From Deltaproteobacteria bacterium UBA7527 (lineage in GTDB: Bacteria > Desulfobacterota > Syntrophorhabdia > Syntrophorhabdales > Syntrophorhabdaceae), in contig DLMV01000031.1 in assembly GCA_002478225.1 (NCBI GenBank), positions 34,081-62,104 of the forward strand: 28,024 nt of DNA, in the 5' to 3' direction. The translations under genes and the position numbers were made by a program. This document shows positions 7,441 through 15,489 of this stretch, one piece after another. The number at the start of each line of letters is the position of its first letter. The first letter of the stretch is position 1. The notes beneath the pieces were generated by a model. The model saw only the letters and a program-made list of their open reading frames with translations. It made no database searches and had not been told where the DNA came from.

Positions 7441-7953
7441 TTATGCCTTACGACTCACGGATGTGCTTTCATCGAGCAGAGAGTAGAAGTGCTGTTTGAT
7501 CTCCGGTGATGTGCGGCTGAAATCATATTGATTGATGAAACGTTCAACAGAGATGTCTTTTGCCTCCCGGAATATGGCATTGACCCTGGCGCATATCTCG
7601 CCATTCTGGTCCGCTATCCATGCCGTTGCAAAGATATCCCGCTCCTCGATGTTGAGGAATTTCCCCTTCGCGACATAGGGCGTATTGCACATGACGGGCT
7701 TCAAAAAGTCCATCTCCGTATGCCGCGTCATGGCGATCTTTTTTGTTCCCATAAAGATAGCGTACCAGATGATAACGTCAAGAATGCCAAAGATCATGCC
7801 CCCGTGTAAAACGTCGGAGTACCCTTGGAAGCGGTTATCGATATTCACATCGCAGCACACGATGCCTTCACCATACATCATTTTTAGCTGCAGACCGTCG
7901 TTTCTTTCCAATCCGCAGAAAAAAGAGTCTTTATAAACTGGAAGTATGTCCAT
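7441..7953 (-). CDS. Hotdog-fold thioesterase (PaaI/YbgC-like)
   Basis: 170 aa. The hotdog signature is NRFQGYSDVLHGGMIFGILD with HGG at residues 50-52. Such proteins hydrolyse acyl-CoA thioesters; the substrate cannot be read from sequence, though acyl-CoA genes lie nearby. The start has a good AAGGAG Shine-Dalgarno about 11 nt upstream. It lies 41 nt downstream of rlmN on the same strand. The last residues VSRKA and the stop codon are encoded by heptamer-repeat sequence (GTGAGTC GTAAGGC on the minus strand, 7445-7458), so the C-terminus seems to have been reshaped by the repeat. Confidence 0.85.
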   Translation of the reverse strand: MDILPVYKDSFFCGLERNDGLQLKMMYGEGIVCCDVNIDNRFQGYSDVLHGGMIFGILDVIIWYAIFMGTKKIAMTRHTEMDFLKPVMCNTPYVAKGKFLNIEERDIFATAWIADQNGEICARVNAIFREAKDISVERFINQYDFSRTSPEIKQHFYSLLDESTSVSRKA

Positions 7954-7994
7954 TGAACGAAATCTCCTTCATACGTTAGCTGTCCGTTGGCAGC

Positions 7995-9020
7995 TTATAA
8001 ATACCTCATCCCCAGCTGCCCGCATCCTCCGCATATATCCCGGCCTCTTGAATCCCGTATGATCGTCGTAAAATGCCTGCCGAGAAGATATGACTGGAAT
8101 CTTTGTATTGACGCCGGTTCCGGCGTTCTAAATTCAATGTTGGGCGACTCGTTATAGGGAATAAGGTTGATCTTGCATTTTATGCCTTTCAGAAGCTCCG
8201 CAAGCCTTTTCGCATCATCAAGGGAATCGTTGACGCCTTTTAACAGCACATATTCGAAGGTGATCCTTGCCCTGTTCGGCAGCTTGAATCCCCTCACGAA
8301 CTGGATGATCTTCCCGATAGGATACAATCTGTTGATCGGCATGATCAATGTACGCGTTCCATCGTCCGCGGCGTTGAGGGAGATTGCAATAACGGCAGAC
8401 CTTGGCTCCAGAGCCTTCAGCCCTTCAACAAGGCCCACCGAGGAGACGGTGATCCTCCTGTATGAGAAATCAAGACCAAGCGGGTTCCTGAGAATATCAA
8501 GGGCGGGAATCACGTTATCCAGATTATCTACAGGTTCGCCCATGCCCATCAGGACGATGTTCGTTATCCTCTCGCCCGATCCCCTCTTAAGGTATTCCTT
8601 TACTGCCACGACCTGGCCGACGATCTCGTGCACGGCAAGATTTCTCTTGAAGCCAATCCTGCCGGTAACGCAGAACCTGCACCCCATCCTGCATCCGATC
8701 TGTGTTGATATACAGAGGGTATTCCTGTCCTTCTCGGGCATCAGGATGCTTTCAATGACATGTCCGTCCTCAACAGAGAACGCGAATTTCTTTGAGCCGT
8801 CCTTTGATGCGAGCGCCTCTTGTATCTGGAGCAGGTCGGTCGAAAAGGTTTCCTTGAATATCTTCCGGAGACCCTTTGGTATATTGGTCATCTCGTCGAA
8901 ATCAAAGACGCCCTGATTGTAGATCCATTTGTAGAGCTGCTTTGCCCTGTATTTTTCTTTGCCTGTCGCTCCTATTGCTTTTTCAAGCCCGGGGAGGGTG
9001 AAACCGAAAAAACTTTCCAT
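7995..9020 (-). CDS. rlmN: Dual-specificity 23S rRNA/tRNA adenine-C2 methyltransferase RlmN
   Basis: 341 aa from MESFFGFTLPGLEKAI, a normal RlmN length. Radical-SAM cluster CxxxCxxC is Cys110/114/117; the methyl-carrying cysteines match Cys103 (TLCIS) and Cys333 (GGCGQL) by spacing to the E. coli enzyme. GMGEPVDNLDNV and RITVSSVG are conserved. It methylates A2503 of 23S rRNA and A37 of some tRNAs. The frame is open to 9152, but the added 44 residues do not look like RlmN. The Shine-Dalgarno for 9020 (GGAG) is rather distant, about 14 nt, so the start is moderately certain. Confidence 0.95.
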   Translation of the reverse strand: MESFFGFTLPGLEKAIGATGKEKYRAKQLYKWIYNQGVFDFDEMTNIPKGLRKIFKETFSTDLLQIQEALASKDGSKKFAFSVEDGHVIESILMPEKDRNTLCISTQIGCRMGCRFCVTGRIGFKRNLAVHEIVGQVVAVKEYLKRGSGERITNIVLMGMGEPVDNLDNVIPALDILRNPLGLDFSYRRITVSSVGLVEGLKALEPRSAVIAISLNAADDGTRTLIMPINRLYPIGKIIQFVRGFKLPNRARITFEYVLLKGVNDSLDDAKRLAELLKGIKCKINLIPYNESPNIEFRTPEPASIQRFQSYLLGRHFTTIIRDSRGRDICGGCGQLGMRYL

Positions 9021-9160
9021 TATATCTGGTTTTACTCCGTATTGGATGGCCGTATAGTTCCCACATAAAATAGCAGAAAGAGCTTGCTTTTTCAAGGTTT
9101 GAAGGTGGCAGGTGGGCATCGGCGCCGGACCCTTCCCCGCAAACACGCTCAATAAAGCCA

Positions 9161-9560
9161 GTGAAAGGTGAAAGTCTCTCGTAATTCGTGAATCGTAATT
9201 CGTAATTGGATGAACCTAATGAAAGGTAAATGCGTCATTGCGAGCGGAGAGCGGCGATCTCATGAATAGTTCACACCCTATGAGGGCGCTATGCCACTTC
9301 GCTTTTCGCACCTTGTGCTTTTCCATTTACGTCTCGCGAACTGCGAATTACGGTTGTTCTCCCCTTACGACATACGCCTCACGGCTTACGGGGCTTTATC
9401 TTTCTGCTCTTCCCACCCTCTCACCTTCTTGCTCGTCTAAGGTTTCATCGTCTCTTGTCAATGCCTAACCGATTCGCCCGATGCTCAGAGAATTTAATAA
9501 TTTAATGGACGTCCTCGTAGCCCTTTGGAGATCGACACAAAGCAGAAGTAATCGGACCCT
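9161..9560. repeat. Heptamer-phased mosaic repeat cluster R3 and remaining gap
   Basis: No gene is credible between 9021 and 9560. Heptamer runs: GTGAAAG at 9161 and 9168; GTAATTC at 9181 and 9195, GTGAATC at 9188, GTAATTG at 9202; on the minus strand CCTTACG at 9363, ACATACG at 9370, CCTCACG at 9377, GCTTACG at 9384 as read on +. A GTCATTGCGAG-type arm is at 9233-9263. Near the end, ATGGACGTCCTCGTAGCC (9505-9522) is 16/18 identical to 18721-18738. Confidence 0.75.
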
Positions 9561-10895
9561 TTAGGATTTCGCCCTTCTTCCTTTATTCGTCTCCAATACC
9601 TCTATGAAGGCATCGATCCGGTTATGGGTGTCTACCTCGTTATATGCGCTGATATCGACGATGTCGCCCTCCATGATGAGGGTCGGTATATCGCCGTATA
9701 CCCTTTTCAAGGTCTCGGCCTGCATGATGATCCCCGCATGCCAGCTCCGGCATGAAAAGGCGGAGTGGAACACTACGCCGTCAAGATTGTAATCCTCTAT
9801 GAGCTCTATAATGCGCTCCACCTTCGGAATTGAACCGGGACGCCTCCGCGCCTTGTCATACCAGTGGGTATAATACCGTATAAACCTCCACGCGATGTGC
9901 TCCAGGGGGTCGCCTGTTTTGGGAAGATCAAGCCTGGAGAGCTTTTCGGCTACGCGGTAGGTGGTCTCCGCGGGAAAGACAGCGCCTTTCTCGTTGAAAT
10001 ACTGGAAATCACCCAACGCAAACCAGGAAGGTAGGCCGGCCCCCCAGGCTAATCTGTATCTCTCTTCGTCTGCAACGCCTTTCTTCTCGTTGATCTTCTG
10101 CTTCAGCTCTGCATTCAGTTCGGCATAGAAATCATAGGCATCCTGTGTGCCAAGCATGAAGGTGATGGGCACCATGGTATTCATCGCATCTCCCGTATCC
10201 ATGGGCGTCGGAACGGCCTTACGGAGATCATAGGTGTCAATGAAAAGGTCCCAGGTCCTGTCCGACAGGTCAACGATGGCCTCCAGCCGGTCCCAGTCCA
10301 TCTTTTTGCCGGTATGTTTCTCGCAGAAGTGGACGCATTCACGGAGCTCCTCGGTGGCATACTTTACGTAGAATTTTTCTACATCTTTTTGGTCAATATT
10401 AGGGTCCCATGGCGGATAATACATGCCCCCTACAAAAACAGGCACATCCCGGAGGTAATGCTGCGTTGCCTGCGGCCACTTGAAACGGGGGTCGCAGAGC
10501 TGCTGGGCACTGCCGATGATCATATCGGGCCGGCCCATGCCGCCCCAGGGCGCGCCGGGAGGGATCTCCCCCAATTCCTCACGAAGCATGTCGAAACCAA
10601 GGTTGCATGTTGCGTAGGTACAGAGGGAACGCGAAAAATTGTCCGATTCTGCCTTCTGGAGATATTTCTCCGCATCGCGCTTGGCAGCGCATATACCCGA
10701 GAAGCTCTCTCCCCAGGCGGGAACAATGTCCATTGCCAGAAGGATCTCGTCGTGGGCGTCCTGTATATACGCATAGGCGACCTTCTTCCCCTCCTCCTTT
10801 GCTGAAAGGGTGGCTGCCATGTTCGCCCTCACCATTTTCGGAACCTTCGCCGCTGTCTTTGTCGCAAGCGCCCTTGGTTTTCTCTGTTCCGTCAT
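9561..10895 (-). CDS. 2-hydroxyacyl-CoA dehydratase / benzoyl-CoA reductase family subunit (BcrB/HgdA-like)
   Basis: 444 aa, close to the length of BcrB-type subunits (family PF06050). Candidate iron-sulfur ligands are Cys92/Cys97 (LCTYATCNLG), Cys134 (QQLCDP) and Cys382 (HSAFSCRSWHAG); the last block resembles the family's conserved C-terminal Cys-x-x-Trp region. Members form heterodimers carrying [4Fe-4S] clusters and need an ATP-driven activator to reduce aromatic rings or dehydrate 2-hydroxyacyl-CoAs. Neither the second subunit nor an activator is in this window. It starts 11 nt after the acyl-CoA ligase stop with a GAGAGG Shine-Dalgarno, so it is in the same operon. Ring reductase versus dehydratase cannot be decided here. 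Confidence 0.85.
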   Translation of the reverse strand: MTEQRKPRALATKTAAKVPKMVRANMAATLSAKEEGKKVAYAYIQDAHDEILLAMDIVPAWGESFSGICAAKRDAEKYLQKAESDNFSRSLCTYATCNLGFDMLREELGEIPPGAPWGGMGRPDMIIGSAQQLCDPRFKWPQATQHYLRDVPVFVGGMYYPPWDPNIDQKDVEKFYVKYATEELRECVHFCEKHTGKKMDWDRLEAIVDLSDRTWDLFIDTYDLRKAVPTPMDTGDAMNTMVPITFMLGTQDAYDFYAELNAELKQKINEKKGVADEERYRLAWGAGLPSWFALGDFQYFNEKGAVFPAETTYRVAEKLSRLDLPKTGDPLEHIAWRFIRYYTHWYDKARRRPGSIPKVERIIELIEDYNLDGVVFHSAFSCRSWHAGIIMQAETLKRVYGDIPTLIMEGDIVDISAYNEVDTHNRIDAFIEVLETNKGRRAKS

Positions 10896-10906
10896 GATAA
10901 CCTCTC

Positions 10907-12487
10907 TTATTTGCCGTTCTTCAACATACTATCTTTCGCCGTTACAATATATTTTTCTCTCAATTTCGGCTTCTCTATCTTTCCTGTCTGATTTCTGGGT
11001 ACGCTGTCAAAGATGATCTTTCGGGGGCGCTTGTAACGGGGCAGGTTCTCGTCGCAGAACGCCTTCATTTCCTCCATTGTGAGAGCTCCCTCAGTGGTGG
11101 GCTGGATGATCGCGGTGACGATCTCCCCCAGTCTCTCATCAGGGGTGCCTATTATGGCCACATCCCTGACCTTTGGATGCTTCTGGATAACCTCTTCCAC
11201 TTCCACGGGATAGACATTCTCTCCGCCGCTGATCACCAGGTCCTTTTTCCTGTCGACGAGATAGATGTAGCCGTCCTTGTCCATCTGGGCCAGGTCGCCG
11301 GTATGGAGCCAACCGTTCACAATGGTCTTTTCTGTGAGGGACGGGTTCTTGTAATACTCCTTCATAACGCCCATACCCTTCACGACGATCTCTCCCACTT
11401 CGCCTATAGGGACATCTTCATCCTTTTCGTTTACTATCCGGGCGTCCCATAAAAGTCCCGGTTTTCCAATGGCGCCTATCTTGCTTTCATCCTCGATCTT
11501 GTTGTGGATGGTGCCCGGCCCGGTGCTCTCGCTGAGACCGTATGTGTTGTGGCATTCCATATGGGGAAAGTATTCCTTCCACCTTCGTATAAGGCTTGTC
11601 GGAATAGGCTGCGCACCCATCTGAAGGATGCGCCAGCAGGAAAGGTCGTAGTCCTCTTTCTTCAGTTCACCCTTATCCAAAGCCTGGAGAATATCAAGGG
11701 TCCACGGCACCAGCAGGAATGCCACTCCCAGTCTTTCGCCGGAAATGGCATTGAAGATAGTTTTTGGCGTGATCTCTTCCGTCAAAAGCACCGTTTTCGT
11801 TCCTACGAGCATGGAGCCAAGGAGATGGCCCATCGCCACATGGTAGAGGGGCGGCATCATCAACAGGGAGTCATCCCTGGTAAGGCAAAGATTCGTAACT
11901 TCGTTCACGGCAGGACAAAAGAGATTCTTGTGAAGGAGGAGTATCGGCTTTGGAGCGCCGGTCGTTCCGGACGTAAAATAGAGCCCGCATTCATCCTCGT
12001 CTTGCACTTCCACCGGTGGTGGAAGCCTGGAGCCGTGGGCGATAAGGCTCTCCATGTCTTCTATGCCGGCGGTTGCGTTCGTTCCCATGCTGATCAGTTT
12101 TTTCACAGTGGGCAGGCTTGATCGACTTTCCTGTATGCGGGGAACGTACTCCTCTTCAAAGATAAAACAGCAAGGCTCTGCTGCTTTTGCACAATAGGCG
12201 ATGTTCTCATCGGTAAAACGGAAATTGAGGGGATTAACCCATGCCCCTGTCTTGATGATTCCGAAATAGGCCTCCAGCCAGTTGATGGAATTTTTTCCCA
12301 TCATGAAAACCCTGTCGCCCTTCTGCACCCCTTGTTCGATAAGGGCATTCGCCAGGCTGTTTGTCCTCTCGTCAAATTGTTTCCAGCTGATCGATTTCCT
12401 TTGTTTTGATACGGGCCTGATCTCGACAAATGCCGGGTCATCAGGGTAAAGTCTCCTGTTTCTGGACGCAAGATCGATAATGTTCAT
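10907..12487 (-). CDS. AMP-forming acyl-CoA synthetase/ligase
   Basis: 526 aa from the ATG at 12487. ANL-superfamily motifs are intact: YFTSGTTGAPKP (about 170-181), NTYGLSEST (about 324-332), GWLHTGDLA, DRKKDLVISGGENVYP and the catalytic lysine near residue 503 in NQTGKIEK. It activates a carboxylic acid with ATP and CoA; the aliphatic or aromatic substrate cannot be told from these motifs. The frame is open to 12553, but those 22 codons coincide with a perfect 10-bp hairpin, whereas 12487 has a GAGGAAGG Shine-Dalgarno 5 nt upstream. It lies between the TRAP solute-binding protein and the BcrB/HgdA-like subunit, suggesting uptake, activation, then reduction or dehydration of one acid. Confidence 0.92.
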   Translation of the reverse strand: MNIIDLASRNRRLYPDDPAFVEIRPVSKQRKSISWKQFDERTNSLANALIEQGVQKGDRVFMMGKNSINWLEAYFGIIKTGAWVNPLNFRFTDENIAYCAKAAEPCCFIFEEEYVPRIQESRSSLPTVKKLISMGTNATAGIEDMESLIAHGSRLPPPVEVQDEDECGLYFTSGTTGAPKPILLLHKNLFCPAVNEVTNLCLTRDDSLLMMPPLYHVAMGHLLGSMLVGTKTVLLTEEITPKTIFNAISGERLGVAFLLVPWTLDILQALDKGELKKEDYDLSCWRILQMGAQPIPTSLIRRWKEYFPHMECHNTYGLSESTGPGTIHNKIEDESKIGAIGKPGLLWDARIVNEKDEDVPIGEVGEIVVKGMGVMKEYYKNPSLTEKTIVNGWLHTGDLAQMDKDGYIYLVDRKKDLVISGGENVYPVEVEEVIQKHPKVRDVAIIGTPDERLGEIVTAIIQPTTEGALTMEEMKAFCDENLPRYKRPRKIIFDSVPRNQTGKIEKPKLREKYIVTAKDSMLKNGK

Positions 12488-12519
12488 AGCAGCCTTCCTC
12501 GTTAGGTCATTAATTAGGT

Positions 12520-12550
12520 CATGCCCCGGGGCAGTATGCTCCGGGGCATG
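12520..12550 (-). promoter_or_regulatory. Intercistronic hairpin between TRAP binding protein and acyl-CoA ligase
   Basis: Perfect 10-bp stem CATGCCCCGG / CCGGGGCATG with an 11-nt loop, starting 17 nt after the solute-binding protein stop. There is no T-run, so it looks more like an mRNA stabiliser or partial attenuator than a full terminator. Such hairpins often raise the level of a binding protein over downstream operon genes. Next to it is a 9-bp direct repeat, TTAGGTCAT, at 12502 and 12514. Confidence 0.75.
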
Positions 12551-12567
12551 CATGGCAACGGCTATTT

Positions 12568-13593
12568 CTAATTGTCCTTCAGGTAATCGAGGCAGAACTT
12601 AAGGGCTTGATCACCCGGCAACCCCTTTGCCTTCATGTTTTTTACATACTCATCGAGCAGCGGCCGTACTGCAGCGGCCCATCTCGCTTCTTCCTCTTTT
12701 GAGAGCGATATAATCTTTTTTCCTTTCTTTAATATAAAATCCTTGCCCTCCTTCTCGATCTCGTCCCAGACATTGCCCTGTTTCTCTATCCATTCAGCGC
12801 TTACCTCTTCAAATACTTTCTGGATATCAGGGGGCAAAGAGTTCCATTTGCTCTTATTCATGACAATAAACATTCCCGTGGAGTAACCGGTAGGATAACT
12901 TAACGTTGTATAGTTCACCACTTCGCCCCATTTAAAGCCCCACAAGGCCTCCATCGGAGCCATTGCGCCATCAGCAACACCCGTACGAAGCGCATCATAT
13001 GTTTCCGTCATTGTTGTTCCAACAGGAGCTGCGCCAAGTGCCGTTACGATCTTCGATGCCAGTCCGGTAGCCCTTATCTTCATACCCTTAATGTCTTCCA
13101 GCTTATAGACAGGCTTCGTCTTCGTATGTAGCAGTCCGGGACCATGGGCGTGCAGATAGAGGACCTTGACCTCGTCAAGTTCTTTTGGTTTGAATTTTTT
13201 ATAGTATTCATTAATCATTCTTGTCGGGATAATGCCATTTTTATAGCCCAGCGGCAGGTCAATAACCTCGGTAAGCGGGAACTTCCCCCTCGTATAGGCG
13301 AAGCAACTGAAACCGATATCAGAGATGCCTTTTACAACGCCGTCGTAGATCTGGGCAGCAGGGGTCAAGGTGCCTCCCGGAAAATAGGCGATCTTTACGC
13401 TGCCGTTAGTCCTTTTCTCTATCTCTCTGCACCATTGCTCCGCGGTAATGCTGTGCTTGTGAAGTACAGGAAAAAAATTCGAATAATTCAACGAGATTAC
13501 CTTCTGCCCCGCCGAATAGCCGGGATAGCTCATAAAACAGACGCTCAGAAAAAGTACCAGAAAAAATATCTTTGCTGCCCTGTGCTTACTCAT
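12568..13593 (-). CDS. TRAP transporter solute-binding protein, DctP family
   Basis: 341 aa. A signal peptide covers about residues 1-28 (basic MSKHRAAK, hydrophobic core, then SYPGYSA), so the protein is periplasmic. The body has the DctP pattern: FFPGGTLTPAAQIYDGV-like region near residue 70, LEDIKGMKIRATG, and the ETYDALRTGVADGAMAP block near residue 200. It captures organic acids for TRAP (DctQM) permeases, but no permease genes are in this window. The start has a perfect AAGGAGGT Shine-Dalgarno. First gene of the three-gene operon and 134 nt downstream of the PAS-LuxR regulator gene. Confidence 0.93.
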   Translation of the reverse strand: MSKHRAAKIFFLVLFLSVCFMSYPGYSAGQKVISLNYSNFFPVLHKHSITAEQWCREIEKRTNGSVKIAYFPGGTLTPAAQIYDGVVKGISDIGFSCFAYTRGKFPLTEVIDLPLGYKNGIIPTRMINEYYKKFKPKELDEVKVLYLHAHGPGLLHTKTKPVYKLEDIKGMKIRATGLASKIVTALGAAPVGTTMTETYDALRTGVADGAMAPMEALWGFKWGEVVNYTTLSYPTGYSTGMFIVMNKSKWNSLPPDIQKVFEEVSAEWIEKQGNVWDEIEKEGKDFILKKGKKIISLSKEEEARWAAAVRPLLDEYVKNMKAKGLPGDQALKFCLDYLKDN

Positions 13594-13690
13594 AATATTA
13601 CCTCCTTTTTAAAAATATGCCCGTTCTGTCAAGGCGACAATTTAATAAATAACACAATTTATATAAAATTAATTAATACGAATATGGCAT

Positions 13691-13719
13691 ATAAATAGCA
13701 TTGTTATAGTGCTATTTAT
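13691..13719. promoter_or_regulatory. 10-bp inverted repeat upstream of the TRAP operon
   Basis: ATAAATAGCA and its perfect reverse complement TGCTATTTAT are separated by 9 nt, in an AT-rich 134-nt gap between the LuxR-type regulator stop and the solute-binding protein start. It could be an operator for that regulator or a weak hairpin after its gene; the lack of GC pairs argues against a strong terminator. Confidence 0.5.
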
Positions 13720-13727
13720 TTCCATGA

Positions 13728-15353
13728 TCAGGCAAGAGACATCAAGTGTGTCCTTAAATTGACCTTTTTCTTGTTTAACCCGAGCTTGTTCCTGATGTTC
13801 TGTCGATGGTGGTTCACGGCATTCTCTGATATACCCGATATCCCTGCGATCTCCTTTACTGTCTTGCCGTCTCTTATGAGGTTTGCCACCCGGATCTCTG
13901 CTGGGGTGAACTGAGAGTAAGCCGAAGACATCTTTTGAACGAAGGGAGATATGATGTTCCTTAAATTTGTTTCAAGAATATTCAGATAGTTCTTCGTCTC
14001 GTCATCCAGCCTTTTTTCTTTTAGTCTTTCAATATATGGTAAGACAAGCTTTTTCACGTTATTCAGGATCTTGTCTTCCATCTCGTTCTTATCCTGGTCA
14101 CGCTGCCTCAATAATACCTTGAGGGCAGCGTTGACCTCTTCGAGATTAAGGGTCTTGATCTTTACCTCTTCTTCGGCCCTTTTTCGTTTCGTGATATCTC
14201 TGACAAATCCTCCTATACCCCTTTTCCCCTCGCCGAGGCTTACTGCAAACCTTCGGACTTCATATATCCTGTCGTTTACTGTCTCTTCCGTCATGACTAT
14301 GGACGACGATTTCAATGATTTAATGTCGGCGCGTTTTGCTTTCTCAGCATCTTCTCGCGGACGCAATTCAAAGTCGGTCTTGCCGATGATCTCATCCTCA
14401 TTTTTTTGAAAAAAGACCCTCAGCAACCTGTTAACGATGACATACTGTAACTTTTCGTCCTTAAGAAAGACGGCATCCGACGTGGAGTCGATGAAGGTCC
14501 TGTAGCGTTCCTCGCTTGCCCTCAGGGCATTTTCCATCTCCTTGCGCCGTGTAATATCCTCAATAGTGCCCTCATAGCACAGCGTCTTGCCGTTCTCGTC
14601 CCTTACTGTCCGCGCGTTGATGGAAACCCATATCTTTTTTCGGTCTTTCCTGTAGACCTGTTCTTCAAACCCCTCTACGAAACCATGCTCCTCGCAAATG
14701 GCCTTGAATCTCTCCCTGTCTTCAGGATCAACATAGACTTCCTTTCCTATATCAGTAATGGAATGCATCATTGACTGGGGAGAATCATAACCATACATTT
14801 TTGCAAAGGTGGTGTTTGCGGTAATGACCTTGCCCTCCGGCGTGGTCTGGAAGATCCCTTCAATAGCATTTTCGAAGATGCTGCGATACTTCTCTTCGCT
14901 GATCCGCAGCCTTTTCTCTGTCTCTCTTCGATCGCTAACATCACGGACTATTGCCTGAAGAACAGGCCTTTCCTTGTCAAACTCAATTCTGTTCAGGCTT
15001 ACCTCAGCGTCGAAAAGGGTTCCATCATACCGGCGATGTTTCCACTCAAAAAACTGTGGTTCGCCCGCAAGGGCAGCCTTTCCTTTCTCAATAGCCTTTT
15101 CCCTTGAAGGTCTTCCGTCAGGCTGGAGAGGCGGAGAAAATGCATAGGGGGTCTGCCCGATGATCTGGCCCCTGGAACATCCGAACATGCTCAGGAACTT
15201 CCGGTTGCAGTCAATAAAAATATCCCTATCTATGAGGAATATTGCGTCATTTGCATTATCGAAAAGTGTATGGTACTTGACCTCGCTTTCCCTGAGCTTG
15301 CTCAGGACACGCTTCATTTCCGTAATGGAATGTGCTGCATCTCTGTTTTTCAC
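13728..15353 (-). CDS. Three-PAS-domain LuxR-type transcriptional regulator
   Basis: 541 aa. PAS domains lie at about residues 20-135, 150-270 and 280-390, the first two ending in RDVSDRRE and EDITRRKE and the third in RDITKRKR. A coiled linker follows, and a LuxR/GerE helix-turn-helix fills 482-541 (FTPAEIRVANLIRDGKTVKEIA then SENAVNHHRQNIRNKLG). There is no transmembrane segment and no kinase or receiver domain, so it is probably a cytoplasmic one-component sensor whose PAS domains bind a ligand or cofactor. The start is GTG at 15353 with a weak ribosome site; an ATG 12 codons in is an alternative. Position suggests control of the downstream TRAP-ligase-reductase operon. Confidence 0.88.
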   Translation of the reverse strand: MKNRDAAHSITEMKRVLSKLRESEVKYHTLFDNANDAIFLIDRDIFIDCNRKFLSMFGCSRGQIIGQTPYAFSPPLQPDGRPSREKAIEKGKAALAGEPQFFEWKHRRYDGTLFDAEVSLNRIEFDKERPVLQAIVRDVSDRRETEKRLRISEEKYRSIFENAIEGIFQTTPEGKVITANTTFAKMYGYDSPQSMMHSITDIGKEVYVDPEDRERFKAICEEHGFVEGFEEQVYRKDRKKIWVSINARTVRDENGKTLCYEGTIEDITRRKEMENALRASEERYRTFIDSTSDAVFLKDEKLQYVIVNRLLRVFFQKNEDEIIGKTDFELRPREDAEKAKRADIKSLKSSSIVMTEETVNDRIYEVRRFAVSLGEGKRGIGGFVRDITKRKRAEEEVKIKTLNLEEVNAALKVLLRQRDQDKNEMEDKILNNVKKLVLPYIERLKEKRLDDETKNYLNILETNLRNIISPFVQKMSSAYSQFTPAEIRVANLIRDGKTVKEIAGISGISENAVNHHRQNIRNKLGLNKKKVNLRTHLMSLA

Positions 15354-15371
15354 CTGTCGCGCTCACCGGGA

Positions 15372-15388
15372 ATTAATAATTTATTAAT
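15372..15388. promoter_or_regulatory. 17-bp AT palindrome upstream of the PAS-LuxR gene
   Basis: ATTAATAAT TTATTAAT is a perfect palindrome around one central base, about 19 nt before the GTG start of the regulator. It could be a binding site or part of the promoter. It lies just outside the left end of the insertion sequence. Confidence 0.4.
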
Positions 15389-15403
15389 ATTATACACTCA
15401 CAT

Positions 15404-15416
15404 CTGTCCAAAATAA
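15404..15416 (+). repeat. Left terminal inverted repeat of the IS
   Basis: CTGTCCAAAATAA, the exact reverse complement of 16614-16626; the match stops at the 14th base. Confidence 0.85.
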
Positions 15417-15489
15417 ATTTTGAAGGGGAAGCCTCCAAACAGGTAAAATTAATTTAACCAAAAATTAATACACCCGAAGGAAGCACCCC

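Noticed and set aside
9238..9468. Open frame of about 75 codons on + within the R3 gap
   Set aside because: Translated repeat words only; no ribosome site.
12488..12553. Upstream extension of the acyl-CoA ligase
   Set aside because: The 22 extra codons are the intercistronic hairpin; a better ribosome site precedes 12487.
15395..15403. Target-site duplication of the IS
   Set aside because: Left flank CACTCACAT (15395-15403) and right flank CAGTGACCG (16627-16635) agree at only about 5 of 9 positions, no better than could arise by chance.
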